Below, piece by piece: positions 8,723-18,755 of a stretch of 51,825 bases of DNA (positions are counted from its first letter, which is position 1; each line of letters begins with the position of its first letter). The notes beneath the pieces are model-generated. The model did no database searches. It had not been told where the DNA came from and worked only from the letters and a program-made list of their open reading frames with translations. The stretch comes from a virus. The stretch spans positions 1 through 51,825 of IMG/VR virus record IMGVR_UViG_3300027976_004270; one strand, given 5' to 3'. A program made the translations under genes and the position numbers.

Positions 8723-10018
8723 CTACCACCAAGGGCCGGTGATGTCCATTGCCACAATCGCGCCTGCGTAGTCCGCGCCGTTGTAGGCCAACCGCACCAT
8801 GCGGAACTTTCGACCGGGGTAGCCGACCACGCCCTCGACCACATCTCCCTCAAGCAAAGCGTTGTTGCCGTGAACCCAGTAGACCCCCGGCAGCTTTCCC
8901 CGAAAGCCCTTGGAGCTTTCTTGGTTCAGGTAGATCGGGTGAATGATCAGGCCGTAGTCTGAGGGGTTGGGGTATGGAATGTTGCCGCTGAGACCGCTGA
9001 GCAGTCCGGTGTTGTCGGTGTTCAAGGAGACAAAACCCACACGCTGGTTGGCCCCCACCTGCGTGTGGTCGGTCATCAAGACCTTGCCCGAGAAATTCAT
9101 TGACCACGGGAAGTAATTCCCGGTCTCGACGATCGTGCTGGAGTAAGAGCCGTGGGCGGAATTGGCAGTCACATACCGGTCTGTGGCGCACAGGAGCGTG
9201 TTGTATCCGTCGGCCTGCCGAAAGCTCTCGAAATCGGTGAAGCAGTAACCCGAGCGACCATCGTATTGATGGAGGCTTTGGTGGTTGAACAGGTAAAACC
9301 CCCGATCATCGCCAACTATCACCCACTCCCGATCCCCGGCGGTGACGCCGGTGGAGTCAGCGATGCCGGTACCGTAGGCCGTATACCGTGCGTAGTACCA
9401 CTTGTACCAGCCGTTAATCGCCGTAACACCGCTTCCGGAACCTATCTCGTTCCTGGTGGTATTGAGCGGGTCGTACGGGGCCCGGTAGCCAATGAACGTG
9501 TCGATGTCGGTCATGGTTTCGGCCATCGTGACCTTGGCGTACTTCGCATAGGCGGTGTTCCAAACCGGGTCCTGGCCATCGTCCACCCGCAGATAGGGCT
9601 TGTTGCTTTGAAGGTTCAAACTCCGATAGGCCCGCTTGCTCGTTCCCGTGAACGCTATCTCCCAACCCAAAGGGGCGGTTTTCACGGTGATGGCCGCGCC
9701 TGTGGCCGGTGACACAGGGGTGCCCTCGACCGCGTAGGTGAGCGTACTCGTGGTGATCGACAGGACGCGGAACTCGCCGTTGTACGCAGCCTGATTTGCG
9801 CCTGCGACCGCGATCACTTGGTCCACCCAGTAGCCGTGCCCACTTGCAATCGTGAGAGTAGCAACACCTGCGGAACTGGTTAGAGTTGTCACGGATTTCA
9901 AGTTGAATCCGCTTACTAGAACTGCGTCCAGGAGTGCTGTCATTGCGCCCCATGCAGCGGGAAGCTGCGGGGCACCTTGCATGGTGGATTTGAAAAACTT
10001 GACAGGAACGGTGGCCAT
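8723..10018 (-). CDS. Phage tail structural protein, unassigned
   Basis: 431 residues starting MATVPVKFFKSTMQGAPQLP. The N-terminal 110 residues contain a small beta domain (VATLTIASGHGYWVDQVIAV, then FRVLSITTSTLTY) as seen where phage tail proteins describe a grid of strand repeats. The remainder is aromatic-rich and all-beta, with no enzyme motif. The gene lies 3 bases after the LamG-like gene start and 12 bases before the giant 1197-residue protein, so it belongs to the tail-tip block. A fibre or adhesin role is inferred from position only. Confidence 0.6.
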   Translation of the reverse strand: MATVPVKFFKSTMQGAPQLPAAWGAMTALLDAVLVSGFNLKSVTTLTSSAGVATLTIASGHGYWVDQVIAVAGANQAAYNGEFRVLSITTSTLTYAVEGTPVSPATGAAITVKTAPLGWEIAFTGTSKRAYRSLNLQSNKPYLRVDDGQDPVWNTAYAKYAKVTMAETMTDIDTFIGYRAPYDPLNTTRNEIGSGSGVTAINGWYKWYYARYTAYGTGIADSTGVTAGDREWVIVGDDRGFYLFNHQSLHQYDGRSGYCFTDFESFRQADGYNTLLCATDRYVTANSAHGSYSSTIVETGNYFPWSMNFSGKVLMTDHTQVGANQRVGFVSLNTDNTGLLSGLSGNIPYPNPSDYGLIIHPIYLNQESSKGFRGKLPGVYWVHGNNALLEGDVVEGVVGYPGRKFRMVRLAYNGADYAGAIVAMDITGPWW

Positions 10019-10030
10019 TTTTGGTCTCCT

Positions 10031-13000
10031 TTACGGGGTGTCTACGTCGCCGCGAATGAGCAGCGTGAAAGCGTCATCGGGTACGGTCATCGGCCCTTGC
10101 TGCACGGTGCGTACGACCCAGACCGGGAACTGCGCCCCGATGGTGTTGAACCGCACCACGTTGCCGGTGGCCCAGCCGATGCCCCAGCCCAGCGCGGGGA
10201 TGCTGAAATACGGCACGCCGGTCGCAGGGTTAATGGGCTCACAGTTGGCGCCGGTTGCGCCCGTGGCAATCACACCGACGTTCTCCCCTATCACCTCGAA
10301 CGCGGTGGTGTTGGTGAACCGCACAATCCAACGCTCGGTGATGGCCCCGCGATTGGTCACGGCAAAGGGGTACTGCGCGGCATTGAACGTCGCGGTGGCT
10401 GCGCTGCCCACCACGGCGTCGGCGAAGGCGCCGTTCCAGCTCGCCTGATCAAAAACCAGCGAGGTGCGGGCAAACAGGTCGCCTGCGATCAGCGCAGAGG
10501 ACACAAAGCTGCCAGGCAGCGGGTAGTTGTGGGTCAGCGGCCGCGTGAAGATCACGTTCCCACTGATGCTGGCCTCGCGCACCACGCCCATGTCCTCGAT
10601 GCGGTTCTGGATCGTGACGGGCTGCAAGTAGCCGGTCACGTTGGTGAATGTCACGGTGCCCAGTTCCAAATCCGCCGTGTAGCCGGTATTGATCACCCCG
10701 CCGTCGGCGCCGATCACGCGAACCCGCGAGAGCCGCACGCGACCACAATCCACCGTCTGGCCGTTCGCCACAGTGCTGGTGATCTCACCGGTGTGGCCCA
10801 CCACAGCGAAGCCGCCCGGGCGAAAGATCGGTACGCGCCCATCACTGGGCAGTCGCACCGGGTCGATGCCCAACAGGTCTGCATTCAGCGGCAGGTAGCT
10901 AAAGGCCACCGCGCTGTAGCGCAGGGTGCTGGCGGCGATTGGTTGGGGCTTGAAGATCAGCCCGGTAACTGGGTCCACGAAGCCAGCGGCGTACCACGGC
11001 TCGGCCTCGTTACCCACCGCCGTCACATTCGTACCGAACTGCAAGCGCACGACGCCGTTCTCAAAGTCCACTGTGCCCTGAACGCCAGTGCCCACGATAG
11101 CGCCAGCGGTGTCCGCCGTGACGTTCTGCGTGCCCCCTGTGGAGCGTGCAAACGTGATAGTGAGCGAACCTGGTCGAAGCGGGGCGCTGGCCGTGCGAAA
11201 GGTGTAGCCCGAACTGATGTTCTCGCCAACGGTGGTCACGCACGAACTGCGGGTGATGCTGTTTGCCCCGCCCGTCGTCCACGAGGTAAGCTGAACCTTA
11301 CCGGTCAGGTAGTCGATCAGGCCGCGCTGCACATACCCGGCGGACGTGTACTCGCGCAGGACCCCCAAAGCAGAGTCGCCCCAGGGCTGGCTGGCGTTGT
11401 TGAACAGCACCACGGAGCCCGGAATCACAGATGCGTTCGTGTCCGGCACCAACCGAAAGCTCGGATCAAACGTCACGATCTCCTGCTGGGCATTGGTCGC
11501 GCCGGCCGCGTTGTATTTCAGGATCACATAGCCAGATGCGTCATTGGGGTACAGCGAAGGGACGCTGACATATTCCATTCCCGTGTATGAAATCCGAACC
11601 CGCGCGCCGCTTGCCAACTGATTCCACGTAATGGGTGGGGTTGCGTACACCGGTCGGGGAACTTTGATCGCCACGTCGGGCTGGAACGTGACCAAGCCCG
11701 TGGCGTAGTCCACTGTTCCGATGGTCACACCGAAGCGCTTGAGGTTGCCCAGAGCGTCGTCATTTGCGGTTTGGATGGGGTCAACAAGCTGCAGGTTTAT
11801 CCCCATCTCCCGTATTTGCTGCGTCGTATAAAGCTGCAGCGCAGCCTCGTCCGTGAACGTGTTCCAGCTAACCTCCAAGCTACCTGGCGTAATCGCGCCA
11901 AGAGAGGCCGTAACCGGCACCAGACCGCCGCCATCGCGGCTTGGGTATGGGAAGTTGTCCGACTGCTTGGGGCCGCTGAAATAGTCGATGGTCAGCAGCG
12001 CACCCACGGCAGGCAGGTTGTTCGGCGCGAACTCCAAAATGCCATCGGCGGCCCGCAAGGTGCCTGTGGCAAAGCCCGAGAGCGTGCCGTTATTCTGGGC
12101 CGACGCCGTGCGGGCGACGCCGTCGTCCCAAGACACGGTAAGGCTACCAACTTGCACACCCGTATTGGCTGGCGGGTTGAGCTCGATGGTCTGGGATGCC
12201 TTGAGGGTCGTGACCGGGGCGGTCGTCTCCTGCGTCGGGGTATTCCAGACAAAGATCAAGCTGCTCGGAGCATCGGGCAACGCGCCAAGCGTGACCAAGA
12301 ACGCACCGGTGTCCGGGTTGAACGTGCCTATACCGAAGCTCGAATCCAGCCCGCGAAGCACGCCGTCACCTTGCTCGGACAGCACGTACCAGCGACCCTG
12401 CGCGAGGTAGCTGATGGAGAACGTACCGGGCTGGGGGATGGGGGTGATCACGCCCACGTAAGACAAACTGCGAGTCTCTTGGGTGATCTGGTACTCGGAC
12501 GACTGCGGGGCTCGCAGCACCCTGGCCGCTGGCGTGTACGTTATGACCTTGGCCCCGCTCAGTGTCGTGCTGGTGAGTGTCAACAGGCCGTTGGAGTAGT
12601 CAATGAACCCGATGTCGCCCGTGCCCGTGGCCAGCACCCCGGCGACGTCCGTGATCGTGATCCCCGCCGTGGTGATCGTGAGGCTACCGGGCAGGCAACC
12701 GCCAGGAAGGTTGATGTTTGTGGTGGGCGTCCACGCGATAGCCAGTGTGTAGGTCACAGGCACGGGGCCCTCAACCGGCAGACCACTGCCGTTGTACGGC
12801 AGGGCGAAGCTGATCGGGGTCTCGGTCTGGGCGCTGGGCACCAACTGTGTGTAGATGCTGGTGGCTTTGACCCCGAAGTCCCCGAGCATTGAGGCCTGGG
12901 ACAACGGGACAACCCCCACGTACGTGCCTGCGTCGGCCACTACGGTGTCGCGGGTAAGCGTGCTGCTGGTGGCAAGGCGGGTAAAAAAGCGGCTGGCAGG

Positions 13001-13624
13001 CGAGCCGGTGAAGTCATAGCGCAGTGCGTCGCTGATGTCGCAGGTCACCAAAGTGGCCTGGAAGTCCACGGGGTTGCCGCCGTTGCTGTACGTGAACGTG
13101 CTGGCGACGCCCGACACACTGGTGATCCGAACGTACTGCTCCTTTTGGGTGCCAAGGCCCTCGTTTTGCACCAGCACCAGCGTGCGGCCCACGGGCGGAA
13201 CTTCAGCGTTCGGGCGTTGAAAAAGCTGGATGACTCTTTGCCCTGCGATGTGATTTTCATGCAGGTAGCCGCCCCACTCTGGGCCTTTGTTCAGATAGCT
13301 TTCCACCCGCGAGGCCGCTTGGGTGCGGACATCGAAGGTGGCGTTGGTGGCAAACAGCGTGACACTGACGCGGGGATCTTCGGGCGGATCGGCCACGATG
13401 ATGTTGCCGCCAAAATAGGTGTCGGTGTCATCGGTCTGCACGGACACAAAGGTCTTGCGCAGATTGACCCGGCCACCGGCGCGGTCCAGTTCAGAGATGT
13501 CGGGGAAGATGGCGTTGGATACGCCATCGGCGATCACGCTTCCCGTAGGGGCTCCGCCCCCTTCTGGCACATCGGCCATGACGGCAGATTTGAGCAGTTT
13601 TACGTCGCCCGATTGGATCGGCAT
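10031..13624 (-). CDS. Giant beta-repeat tail protein
   Basis: 1197 residues, the second-largest product of the tail block. It contains a degenerate tandem module: a strand beginning (P/V)GSL(T/E)(I/V) near 312, 492, 580, 735 and 818, followed by a hairpin of the form G-x-(I/V)-D(Y/F)-x-x-G-x-(V/L), seen at IGFIDYSNG (338), IGTVDYATG (635), RGLIDYLTG (767) and GTVDFENG (850), with looser copies near 434, 520, 882 and 985. Such repeats suggest a row of small beta domains. No enzyme motif or membrane segment is visible. Genes of this kind between tape measure and hub encode long central fibres or baseplate spokes; that role is inferred. Confidence 0.65.
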   Translation of the reverse strand: MPIQSGDVKLLKSAVMADVPEGGGAPTGSVIADGVSNAIFPDISELDRAGGRVNLRKTFVSVQTDDTDTYFGGNIIVADPPEDPRVSVTLFATNATFDVRTQAASRVESYLNKGPEWGGYLHENHIAGQRVIQLFQRPNAEVPPVGRTLVLVQNEGLGTQKEQYVRITSVSGVASTFTYSNGGNPVDFQATLVTCDISDALRYDFTGSPASRFFTRLATSSTLTRDTVVADAGTYVGVVPLSQASMLGDFGVKATSIYTQLVPSAQTETPISFALPYNGSGLPVEGPVPVTYTLAIAWTPTTNINLPGGCLPGSLTITTAGITITDVAGVLATGTGDIGFIDYSNGLLTLTSTTLSGAKVITYTPAARVLRAPQSSEYQITQETRSLSYVGVITPIPQPGTFSISYLAQGRWYVLSEQGDGVLRGLDSSFGIGTFNPDTGAFLVTLGALPDAPSSLIFVWNTPTQETTAPVTTLKASQTIELNPPANTGVQVGSLTVSWDDGVARTASAQNNGTLSGFATGTLRAADGILEFAPNNLPAVGALLTIDYFSGPKQSDNFPYPSRDGGGLVPVTASLGAITPGSLEVSWNTFTDEAALQLYTTQQIREMGINLQLVDPIQTANDDALGNLKRFGVTIGTVDYATGLVTFQPDVAIKVPRPVYATPPITWNQLASGARVRISYTGMEYVSVPSLYPNDASGYVILKYNAAGATNAQQEIVTFDPSFRLVPDTNASVIPGSVVLFNNASQPWGDSALGVLREYTSAGYVQRGLIDYLTGKVQLTSWTTGGANSITRSSCVTTVGENISSGYTFRTASAPLRPGSLTITFARSTGGTQNVTADTAGAIVGTGVQGTVDFENGVVRLQFGTNVTAVGNEAEPWYAAGFVDPVTGLIFKPQPIAASTLRYSAVAFSYLPLNADLLGIDPVRLPSDGRVPIFRPGGFAVVGHTGEITSTVANGQTVDCGRVRLSRVRVIGADGGVINTGYTADLELGTVTFTNVTGYLQPVTIQNRIEDMGVVREASISGNVIFTRPLTHNYPLPGSFVSSALIAGDLFARTSLVFDQASWNGAFADAVVGSAATATFNAAQYPFAVTNRGAITERWIVRFTNTTAFEVIGENVGVIATGATGANCEPINPATGVPYFSIPALGWGIGWATGNVVRFNTIGAQFPVWVVRTVQQGPMTVPDDAFTLLIRGDVDTP

Positions 13625-13625
13625 T

Positions 13626-14033
13626 TCAGATCTCCAGGAATCGCAGGGTGATGCGATAAAAGTCGGTGTCGGAGCGGGCCGGGATGCCCAGTACCGGCTC
13701 GGATTCGATGGGTGTGTCGCTGTGGCGAAAGGCCACGGTGAACGAGCGCAGATCAGTGAGGGTTAGCGAGAAGCGCCCCGTGGCGCTGCTGACAGGAATC
13801 GCGGCCCAGGCCCGCAGCTGCTCGACGGCAGAGCGCGTGACCCAGGCCATGTCGGGCGCGCCCACCAGGGTGATGGGGCGACCGGCCTGGCGCGTGGCGG
13901 ACTGGATCAGCAAGGCTCCAGTGATGAGGTAGGACGCGCTCGCCACCGCGGGCGACCAGGCGTGCTCGTCGCTCCACAGCAAATCGTCGGGCAGCAGCAG
14001 GGCCACCTCGTCGGAGAGGTTCTTCAGTTGCAT
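13626..14033 (-). CDS. Small tail protein after tape measure, unassigned
   Basis: 135 residues starting MQLKNLSDEVALLLPDDL. The order after the tape measure gene corresponds to the distal tail protein or tail assembly position of other siphoviruses, but no domain is recognised. The C-terminus is strand-rich (GRFSLTLTDLRSFTVAFRHS). The start was chosen 11 bases after the tape measure stop; an in-frame upstream start would lie inside the tape measure gene. The stop is 1 base before the giant repeat protein gene, so all are on one transcript. Confidence 0.6.
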   Translation of the reverse strand: MQLKNLSDEVALLLPDDLLWSDEHAWSPAVASASYLITGALLIQSATRQAGRPITLVGAPDMAWVTRSAVEQLRAWAAIPVSSATGRFSLTLTDLRSFTVAFRHSDTPIESEPVLGIPARSDTDFYRITLRFLEI

Positions 14034-14043
14034 CGGATTGGAC

Positions 14044-17000
14044 TCAGACCGCTCGGGTGCGAGCAGCGTCAAGAAGTTGCAAAAGGCGCGACTCGTCGCG
14101 CGCATCAATTAGGGTGCTGACATTGCGCTCGCCCGAGGACAACTCCACACGCAGCGTGCGGCTGGGCCCGGAATCGGCAGCCAACACCGGTCGGGCCAGG
14201 GGCGAACCGACGGACTGAACCAAGCCGCCAGTGGCAAAGCCCTGAATGCCGATAAGCGCGCGACCGGCCAGGGCCTGCGCCGGAGCGGACAGGTTGTTGA
14301 TCGACTCAAAAAATCCAGCGCCGTACCGGGACACGGCATCCTTGTTCACAACGAACTCGCCTGGCGTGAGCATCGCGGGGACGGTGTCGGACTTGGCTAT
14401 GCCACCGCGCCGGTAGAACTCCCCCTGATGCTGCTCCATGTAGTCCATCAGATCGCGCTCAACGTCCCGGCCCCACAGCAGCGGCTGAGCCATGGCTTGC
14501 CGCCACGTCTGCTTCATGGCATCCAACTTTTGACGCTCGTTGGCAGTGAGTTGCTTGCGGGACATCAGCGATTGCAGTTCAGACCGATCCGATCGGGCCT
14601 GCTCGCCATAGCTCTTCATGGTGTCCCACTCAAAACCAATACTCAGGGCCGCGCCATATTGACTGCGCATCCAGTTGGTGTACTCGCGCATGCTTTTGAG
14701 GCCAAGCTCGATCATTTGCTGAACCTCGGCCGCATCCTTGTTGCGCTTGATCACATTGGCCGCTGGGTTGACCGGCCCACCGCTGGCGAATTTGGCAACC
14801 CCGGCCATGCTGCCGGCAATACTGCCAGCCATGCCGCCCGCCACACTGTTGGCCAGCTTTGCCAAGACGCCCCCGCCATATTTGCGCACAGAGGCCTTAC
14901 GAAGCACAAAGGCTCCGGCATCGAGCGTGCGCGGCACCGTGTCCTGATCACCAGAGCCTGGCACCGAGCCGCCACTCATGCGGGCAAAGGCGGGAGAAAC
15001 TGCGCCACCAAAGGCAAAATGCGCCGGACTACGTGGGACACCGCCACCCACCAGACCGCCAGTGGCATTGGCTTCCACCTTCCTCACGTAGACCGTGTGC
15101 GTACTCGAGGTGTTTTGACCGTTGAGACTTTGAATCTCGGACCGCGCGGCATCTGCATTGGTGCTGACGCTGTGTTTGGACTCGGTGTTGATCCGGTCCA
15201 GCGCGCGGATCATGCCCTCGACGTTGGTAATGGACGCTTGTGCCATTTCTGTGGTGACGCGCAGCTCCAGCAGGGAATTCTCTTTGGCGTAGGTTGTGAG
15301 CTTGTCCAGCGCTGCCTTGGCCTGCGTCACATCGGCATTCACAGGCAGTGTCTTGCCCTCCTTGAGTAAAGCCTCGTACTCCTGCAATTGCTTTTGTGCC
15401 TGCTCCAGTTCCAACTTGATGGGCAGCAGTCGCTCCTTTTGTGCAAGGGCAGTGTCCAGGTCAGCGATGGCTTTATCAAACCGGGTGGTGTCAGCGTCCA
15501 GCGTGACTTTGAGGCCGTCTTTGAGCTTGGCAGTGATCTGGTCGATCTGGGTTTCAGTGTCGATGAGGGTCTGCTTGATCTGATCGCGCGCGGCAACCGC
15601 TGACCTGGCAGCGTTTTGGTGGGCCAGAGCTTCAGCATCGAGCGCCTTGCCCAGGATCTCTTCAGACTCGCGGATGTCCTGAATGGCTTTGTTGACGCCC
15701 TCCTTGCCTTGGACGACGGCCGCATCCGAAACCCGGGTCTTTTGGGCCAGCTCGGCGCGCAACTGGTCGGCCTGACGCATCAGGTCCTGGGCCGTTGCGT
15801 ATTCCTGTTTGCTGGACGCTGCGCGTGACTGCGCCTCCAATTTTGCGACCTCAGAGAATCTCTGCTCGGACTGCTTGCGCGCCTCCTCGGCCTTTTTTGC
15901 CTCGGTGGATTGTGATGTGGCCACCTGCGCCGCCAAATCCATCGCCTTTTGCGCCAATTGGCGCGCCAACTCAAACTCGCCGTTTGCCAATGCGTCGCGG
16001 GCCTTGGTCTGCAGCTCGGCCACTTGGCGCTTGCGATCCTCGGTTGCCTCGAATTCGGTCAGCCCCAAGCGGCGCAATTCCCGAATCTTGTCCTCGGTGC
16101 TCATCGTGAGCTGGCGCTTGGCCTCCTCGATGCGCACAACCTCGGCCAGATGCCGGTTGGCCTGGGCATTCAACGCATCGATGTGAGCCCTGTACTCGGT
16201 GGCCGCCTGCGCTTGCGTCTGACGTTTTGTCGCCAGAATTTCGTTCTCGACACGCGTGACGTTGGCGCTGCGCTCCGCTTCTGTCAGCCCCTGCTTGGCA
16301 GCGGCTTGCACTGTGGCCTTGGACTCGTCATCGATGAGTTTCAAGGTATCCGTGGTCGCCTGGCGGCGCAAGGTGGTCTGCTGGCTCAACGCGTCGTTCA
16401 GCAGTTGCGTGGACTTGGCGATTTGCGTTGCCTCAGACGCGGCAGACAAATCCAGTGCCGCTTGCTCCTGCTGGTAGCGCGCCTTGACGGCGTCTACCTG
16501 GCGCTGCAAGTTTGTCTCCACCAACGTGGTCAACCCCTTGTAGGCTTCGGCCATTTTTGTGGTGGCATCCGTCACGACCGCATTGGCCTTGGTGACGGCC
16601 TGCTCCACCTCGCCCAGCCGCGACTTGAGCTTTTCGAGCGCAGCGTGGACGGCCTCGACACCCCGGCCGACCGCCTCTTGCGTGCCCTGACGCACAGCCT
16701 GCAGCCGCTTGGCAATTTCCTCTGCCGTATTGGCCACCGCCGTCATGGCACCTTTGGCAGCATCAGACCCCTTGCTGGCATCGGCATACATCTGGGCAAA
16801 CACGCCATTCATCTGCGCAAGACGGTCCTGATGCCGCTTGGTGGCTTGGGCAATCGTGTCGGAGGTGAAGATCGCAGCAAACGCCTCCCACTGAAAGCGA
16901 AGGAGCTCAATGCCTTTGATGAGCATCTGCACCATGAAGATGCCAGCTTTGCGCACGATCTCGAACTTTTCTGACAGCCAGGTGCCGATTTCCCACCCAA

Positions 17001-18105
17001 CCGCAAACGCACCGAGCACCGCGAAGGCTGCTTTGAGCACGCCCACGCTGGCCACTGCGCTTGATACTGACAAGTTGGCCGTAGCCCACGCGGCCGAGGT
17101 GGCCGCTGCTGCCGTGACGGCCGCCGCACCTGCGGTTTGCCACGCAATGACCAAGGCCGGAAGCAGCCGGTAGACCAGAACGGCCAGTCCTACCTCCGCG
17201 ATTTTCTTGAGCCACTGCATCACCACATCGAAATTGGTCGCCAGCCAGGTGAGTGCCTCGGAGAGCTTTTTGGTGATGCCCGTGGCAGCATCGACCTGGG
17301 ATACCCACTGGCCGAATGCGTTTTGCACACGCGTAAAGGCCTGGCTCACAGTCTGGGGCAACTGGGCGTACTCAAAGGCCAGTTTGTCCTTTTGACCCAT
17401 CAGCGCATTGACCACCACGTCGGCGGTCAGGCGCCCTTCTTCGGCCAGCTTGCGCAACCTCCCGATGGGAACGTTCAAGCCATCGGCCAAGGCCTGCGCC
17501 AGGCGGGGGCTGTTTTCGACAACAGAGTTGAATTCTTCCCCCCGCAGCACGCCAGAAGCGAGAGCCTGGCCGAACTGCAGCAAGGACGATTGCGCCTCGG
17601 TAGCCGACGCGCCCGAAATCCGCAGGGCCTGCGAAATGCTCTCGGTAATGGTGAGCGCGTCCTTCTGCTCACCACCGAGCATGCGCACCGCCTGCTGCAA
17701 CTTGCCGTACAGGGTGGAGACTTCGGCAATCGGCACACCGATGCGCTGGGCAATGTCAAACAGTGCCTTTTGCGCGGCGACAAATTCATTGTGTCCGATG
17801 GTGGCCAGTTTCAAGCGCGCCGACATCATGCTCCAGGCATCGGCCACTTGCACCAACTCTTGCACCTTGCCCGCGGCCCAGCTGATTGAGATGAACGCCA
17901 GCAACTGCGTCTTGGCGGTGTTGATCTGTTCACCGAAGGCAGAAACGCCCGCCTTGACCTCCGCCATGCCTGCGGCCGCCTTGGTACCTGCGGTTTTTGC
18001 GCCGCTGGCCAGCGTGTCCATGCTCTTTTGCGCCTGATTCAAGGCGCGTTTGAGCCCCTCGTCTGCGCCCTCTAACGCGACAAGGATGGAAATTCGTTTG
18101 GCCAT
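14044..18105 (-). CDS. Tape measure protein
   Basis: 1353 residues; sets tail length and probably helps DNA pass through the membrane. The N-terminal 240 residues match the tape measure N-terminal domain: VADAWSMMSARLKLATIG, a segment with LYGKLQQAVRMLGG, then GQALASGVLRGEEFNSV and SPRLAQALADGLNVPIG. Residues about 315-385 are strongly hydrophobic, likely membrane-inserting. Residues about 480-990 are long Ala/Gln/Lys/Glu-rich coiled coil. The C-terminal part has two copies of a DTVP-x-x-L-x-x-G-x-(F/A)-V pattern (DTVPRTLDAGAFVLRK and DTVPAMLTPGEFVVNK), common in this family. It follows the DUF6441-like gene by 2 bases. Confidence 0.95.
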   Translation of the reverse strand: MAKRISILVALEGADEGLKRALNQAQKSMDTLASGAKTAGTKAAAGMAEVKAGVSAFGEQINTAKTQLLAFISISWAAGKVQELVQVADAWSMMSARLKLATIGHNEFVAAQKALFDIAQRIGVPIAEVSTLYGKLQQAVRMLGGEQKDALTITESISQALRISGASATEAQSSLLQFGQALASGVLRGEEFNSVVENSPRLAQALADGLNVPIGRLRKLAEEGRLTADVVVNALMGQKDKLAFEYAQLPQTVSQAFTRVQNAFGQWVSQVDAATGITKKLSEALTWLATNFDVVMQWLKKIAEVGLAVLVYRLLPALVIAWQTAGAAAVTAAAATSAAWATANLSVSSAVASVGVLKAAFAVLGAFAVGWEIGTWLSEKFEIVRKAGIFMVQMLIKGIELLRFQWEAFAAIFTSDTIAQATKRHQDRLAQMNGVFAQMYADASKGSDAAKGAMTAVANTAEEIAKRLQAVRQGTQEAVGRGVEAVHAALEKLKSRLGEVEQAVTKANAVVTDATTKMAEAYKGLTTLVETNLQRQVDAVKARYQQEQAALDLSAASEATQIAKSTQLLNDALSQQTTLRRQATTDTLKLIDDESKATVQAAAKQGLTEAERSANVTRVENEILATKRQTQAQAATEYRAHIDALNAQANRHLAEVVRIEEAKRQLTMSTEDKIRELRRLGLTEFEATEDRKRQVAELQTKARDALANGEFELARQLAQKAMDLAAQVATSQSTEAKKAEEARKQSEQRFSEVAKLEAQSRAASSKQEYATAQDLMRQADQLRAELAQKTRVSDAAVVQGKEGVNKAIQDIRESEEILGKALDAEALAHQNAARSAVAARDQIKQTLIDTETQIDQITAKLKDGLKVTLDADTTRFDKAIADLDTALAQKERLLPIKLELEQAQKQLQEYEALLKEGKTLPVNADVTQAKAALDKLTTYAKENSLLELRVTTEMAQASITNVEGMIRALDRINTESKHSVSTNADAARSEIQSLNGQNTSSTHTVYVRKVEANATGGLVGGGVPRSPAHFAFGGAVSPAFARMSGGSVPGSGDQDTVPRTLDAGAFVLRKASVRKYGGGVLAKLANSVAGGMAGSIAGSMAGVAKFASGGPVNPAANVIKRNKDAAEVQQMIELGLKSMREYTNWMRSQYGAALSIGFEWDTMKSYGEQARSDRSELQSLMSRKQLTANERQKLDAMKQTWRQAMAQPLLWGRDVERDLMDYMEQHQGEFYRRGGIAKSDTVPAMLTPGEFVVNKDAVSRYGAGFFESINNLSAPAQALAGRALIGIQGFATGGLVQSVGSPLARPVLAADSGPSRTLRVELSSGERNVSTLIDARDESRLLQLLDAARTRAV

Positions 18106-18107
18106 TT

Positions 18108-18755
18108 CTAGTCGCCCAACTTGCTGATGTGGTTTTCGATCGCCACGGCCAGTTTTGGAATGCGCGCCTGGACCAACCTTTCGATATTGAGACGCTTTTT
18201 GATGACCACGCGCGGCACCAGCACGGCAATGGGGATGTCCGCACCGCGTTTGATGCGCTTGATACCCTCGGCTTTACGGTAACGGCGCTTGAATCCTGCA
18301 AGAGGCTGCGCGTGCTCTTTGATGTTCTCGGCCATCAAGACAACATTGCCCTTGGCGTTTTTGATGAAGTACGCGTTGCCGCCGCGCAAGAGCGCAGCAA
18401 TCTGGGCTTTGAACCGTTTGCGCCCGACCCGACCATGCAAGGGAATCAGCATCTTTGCGCCAATCTGGCCGCCGTATTCATGCATGCCCGCCCAGTCCAT
18501 CTTTGCACCCACATACAAAGCAGGCAATCGTGTCGGGTCCTTGTTGATCATGCGGGCAGTGAAGGCACTCAAAAACGATTTTTTGACCACCGCCATGTGG
18601 GCCATCACGTGCTCGCGCACCTCGGCCCGGATTTCCACCGCTTGGGCCGTCATTGCTTTGGCCGCAGCCACCTTGACCTTTTCGCGAAACGCCCCGCCCC
18701 ACTGGCGCAGTTGTGCGCGTGCCGCTGCACTGTCAATGGAGAGAGAGATTTTCAT
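18108..18755 (-). CDS. Tail protein, DUF6441-like
   Basis: 215 residues, basic, beginning MKISLSIDSAAARAQLRQWG. It fits the DUF6441 family of phage tail proteins in length and in motifs such as GAKMDWAGMHEYGGQIG, HGRVGRKRFKAQ and RGADIPIAVLVPRVVIKKRL. It lies directly before the tape measure gene, where many phages encode a protein needed for tail assembly. Its ATG overlaps the stop of the -1-frame chaperone ORF (ATGA), which ties its translation to that frame and supports the frameshift reading. Family name from recognition of the motifs only. Confidence 0.75.
   Translation of the reverse strand: MKISLSIDSAAARAQLRQWGGAFREKVKVAAAKAMTAQAVEIRAEVREHVMAHMAVVKKSFLSAFTARMINKDPTRLPALYVGAKMDWAGMHEYGGQIGAKMLIPLHGRVGRKRFKAQIAALLRGGNAYFIKNAKGNVVLMAENIKEHAQPLAGFKRRYRKAEGIKRIKRGADIPIAVLVPRVVIKKRLNIERLVQARIPKLAVAIENHISKLGD

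Noticed and set aside
9977-11590. Long plus-strand ORF of 537 codons
   Set aside because: It lies wholly antisense to the large tail genes, has His/Arg/Gly-rich composition typical of the reverse frame of GC-rich genes and no domain.
11771-12892. Plus-strand ORF of 373 codons antisense to the giant tail protein
   Set aside because: Same reason: a reverse-frame shadow with biased basic composition and no ribosome site.
15949-16974. Plus-strand ORF of 341 codons in the tape measure gene
   Set aside because: Antisense to the coiled-coil part of the tape measure protein and Leu/Gly/Arg-rich; no start signal.
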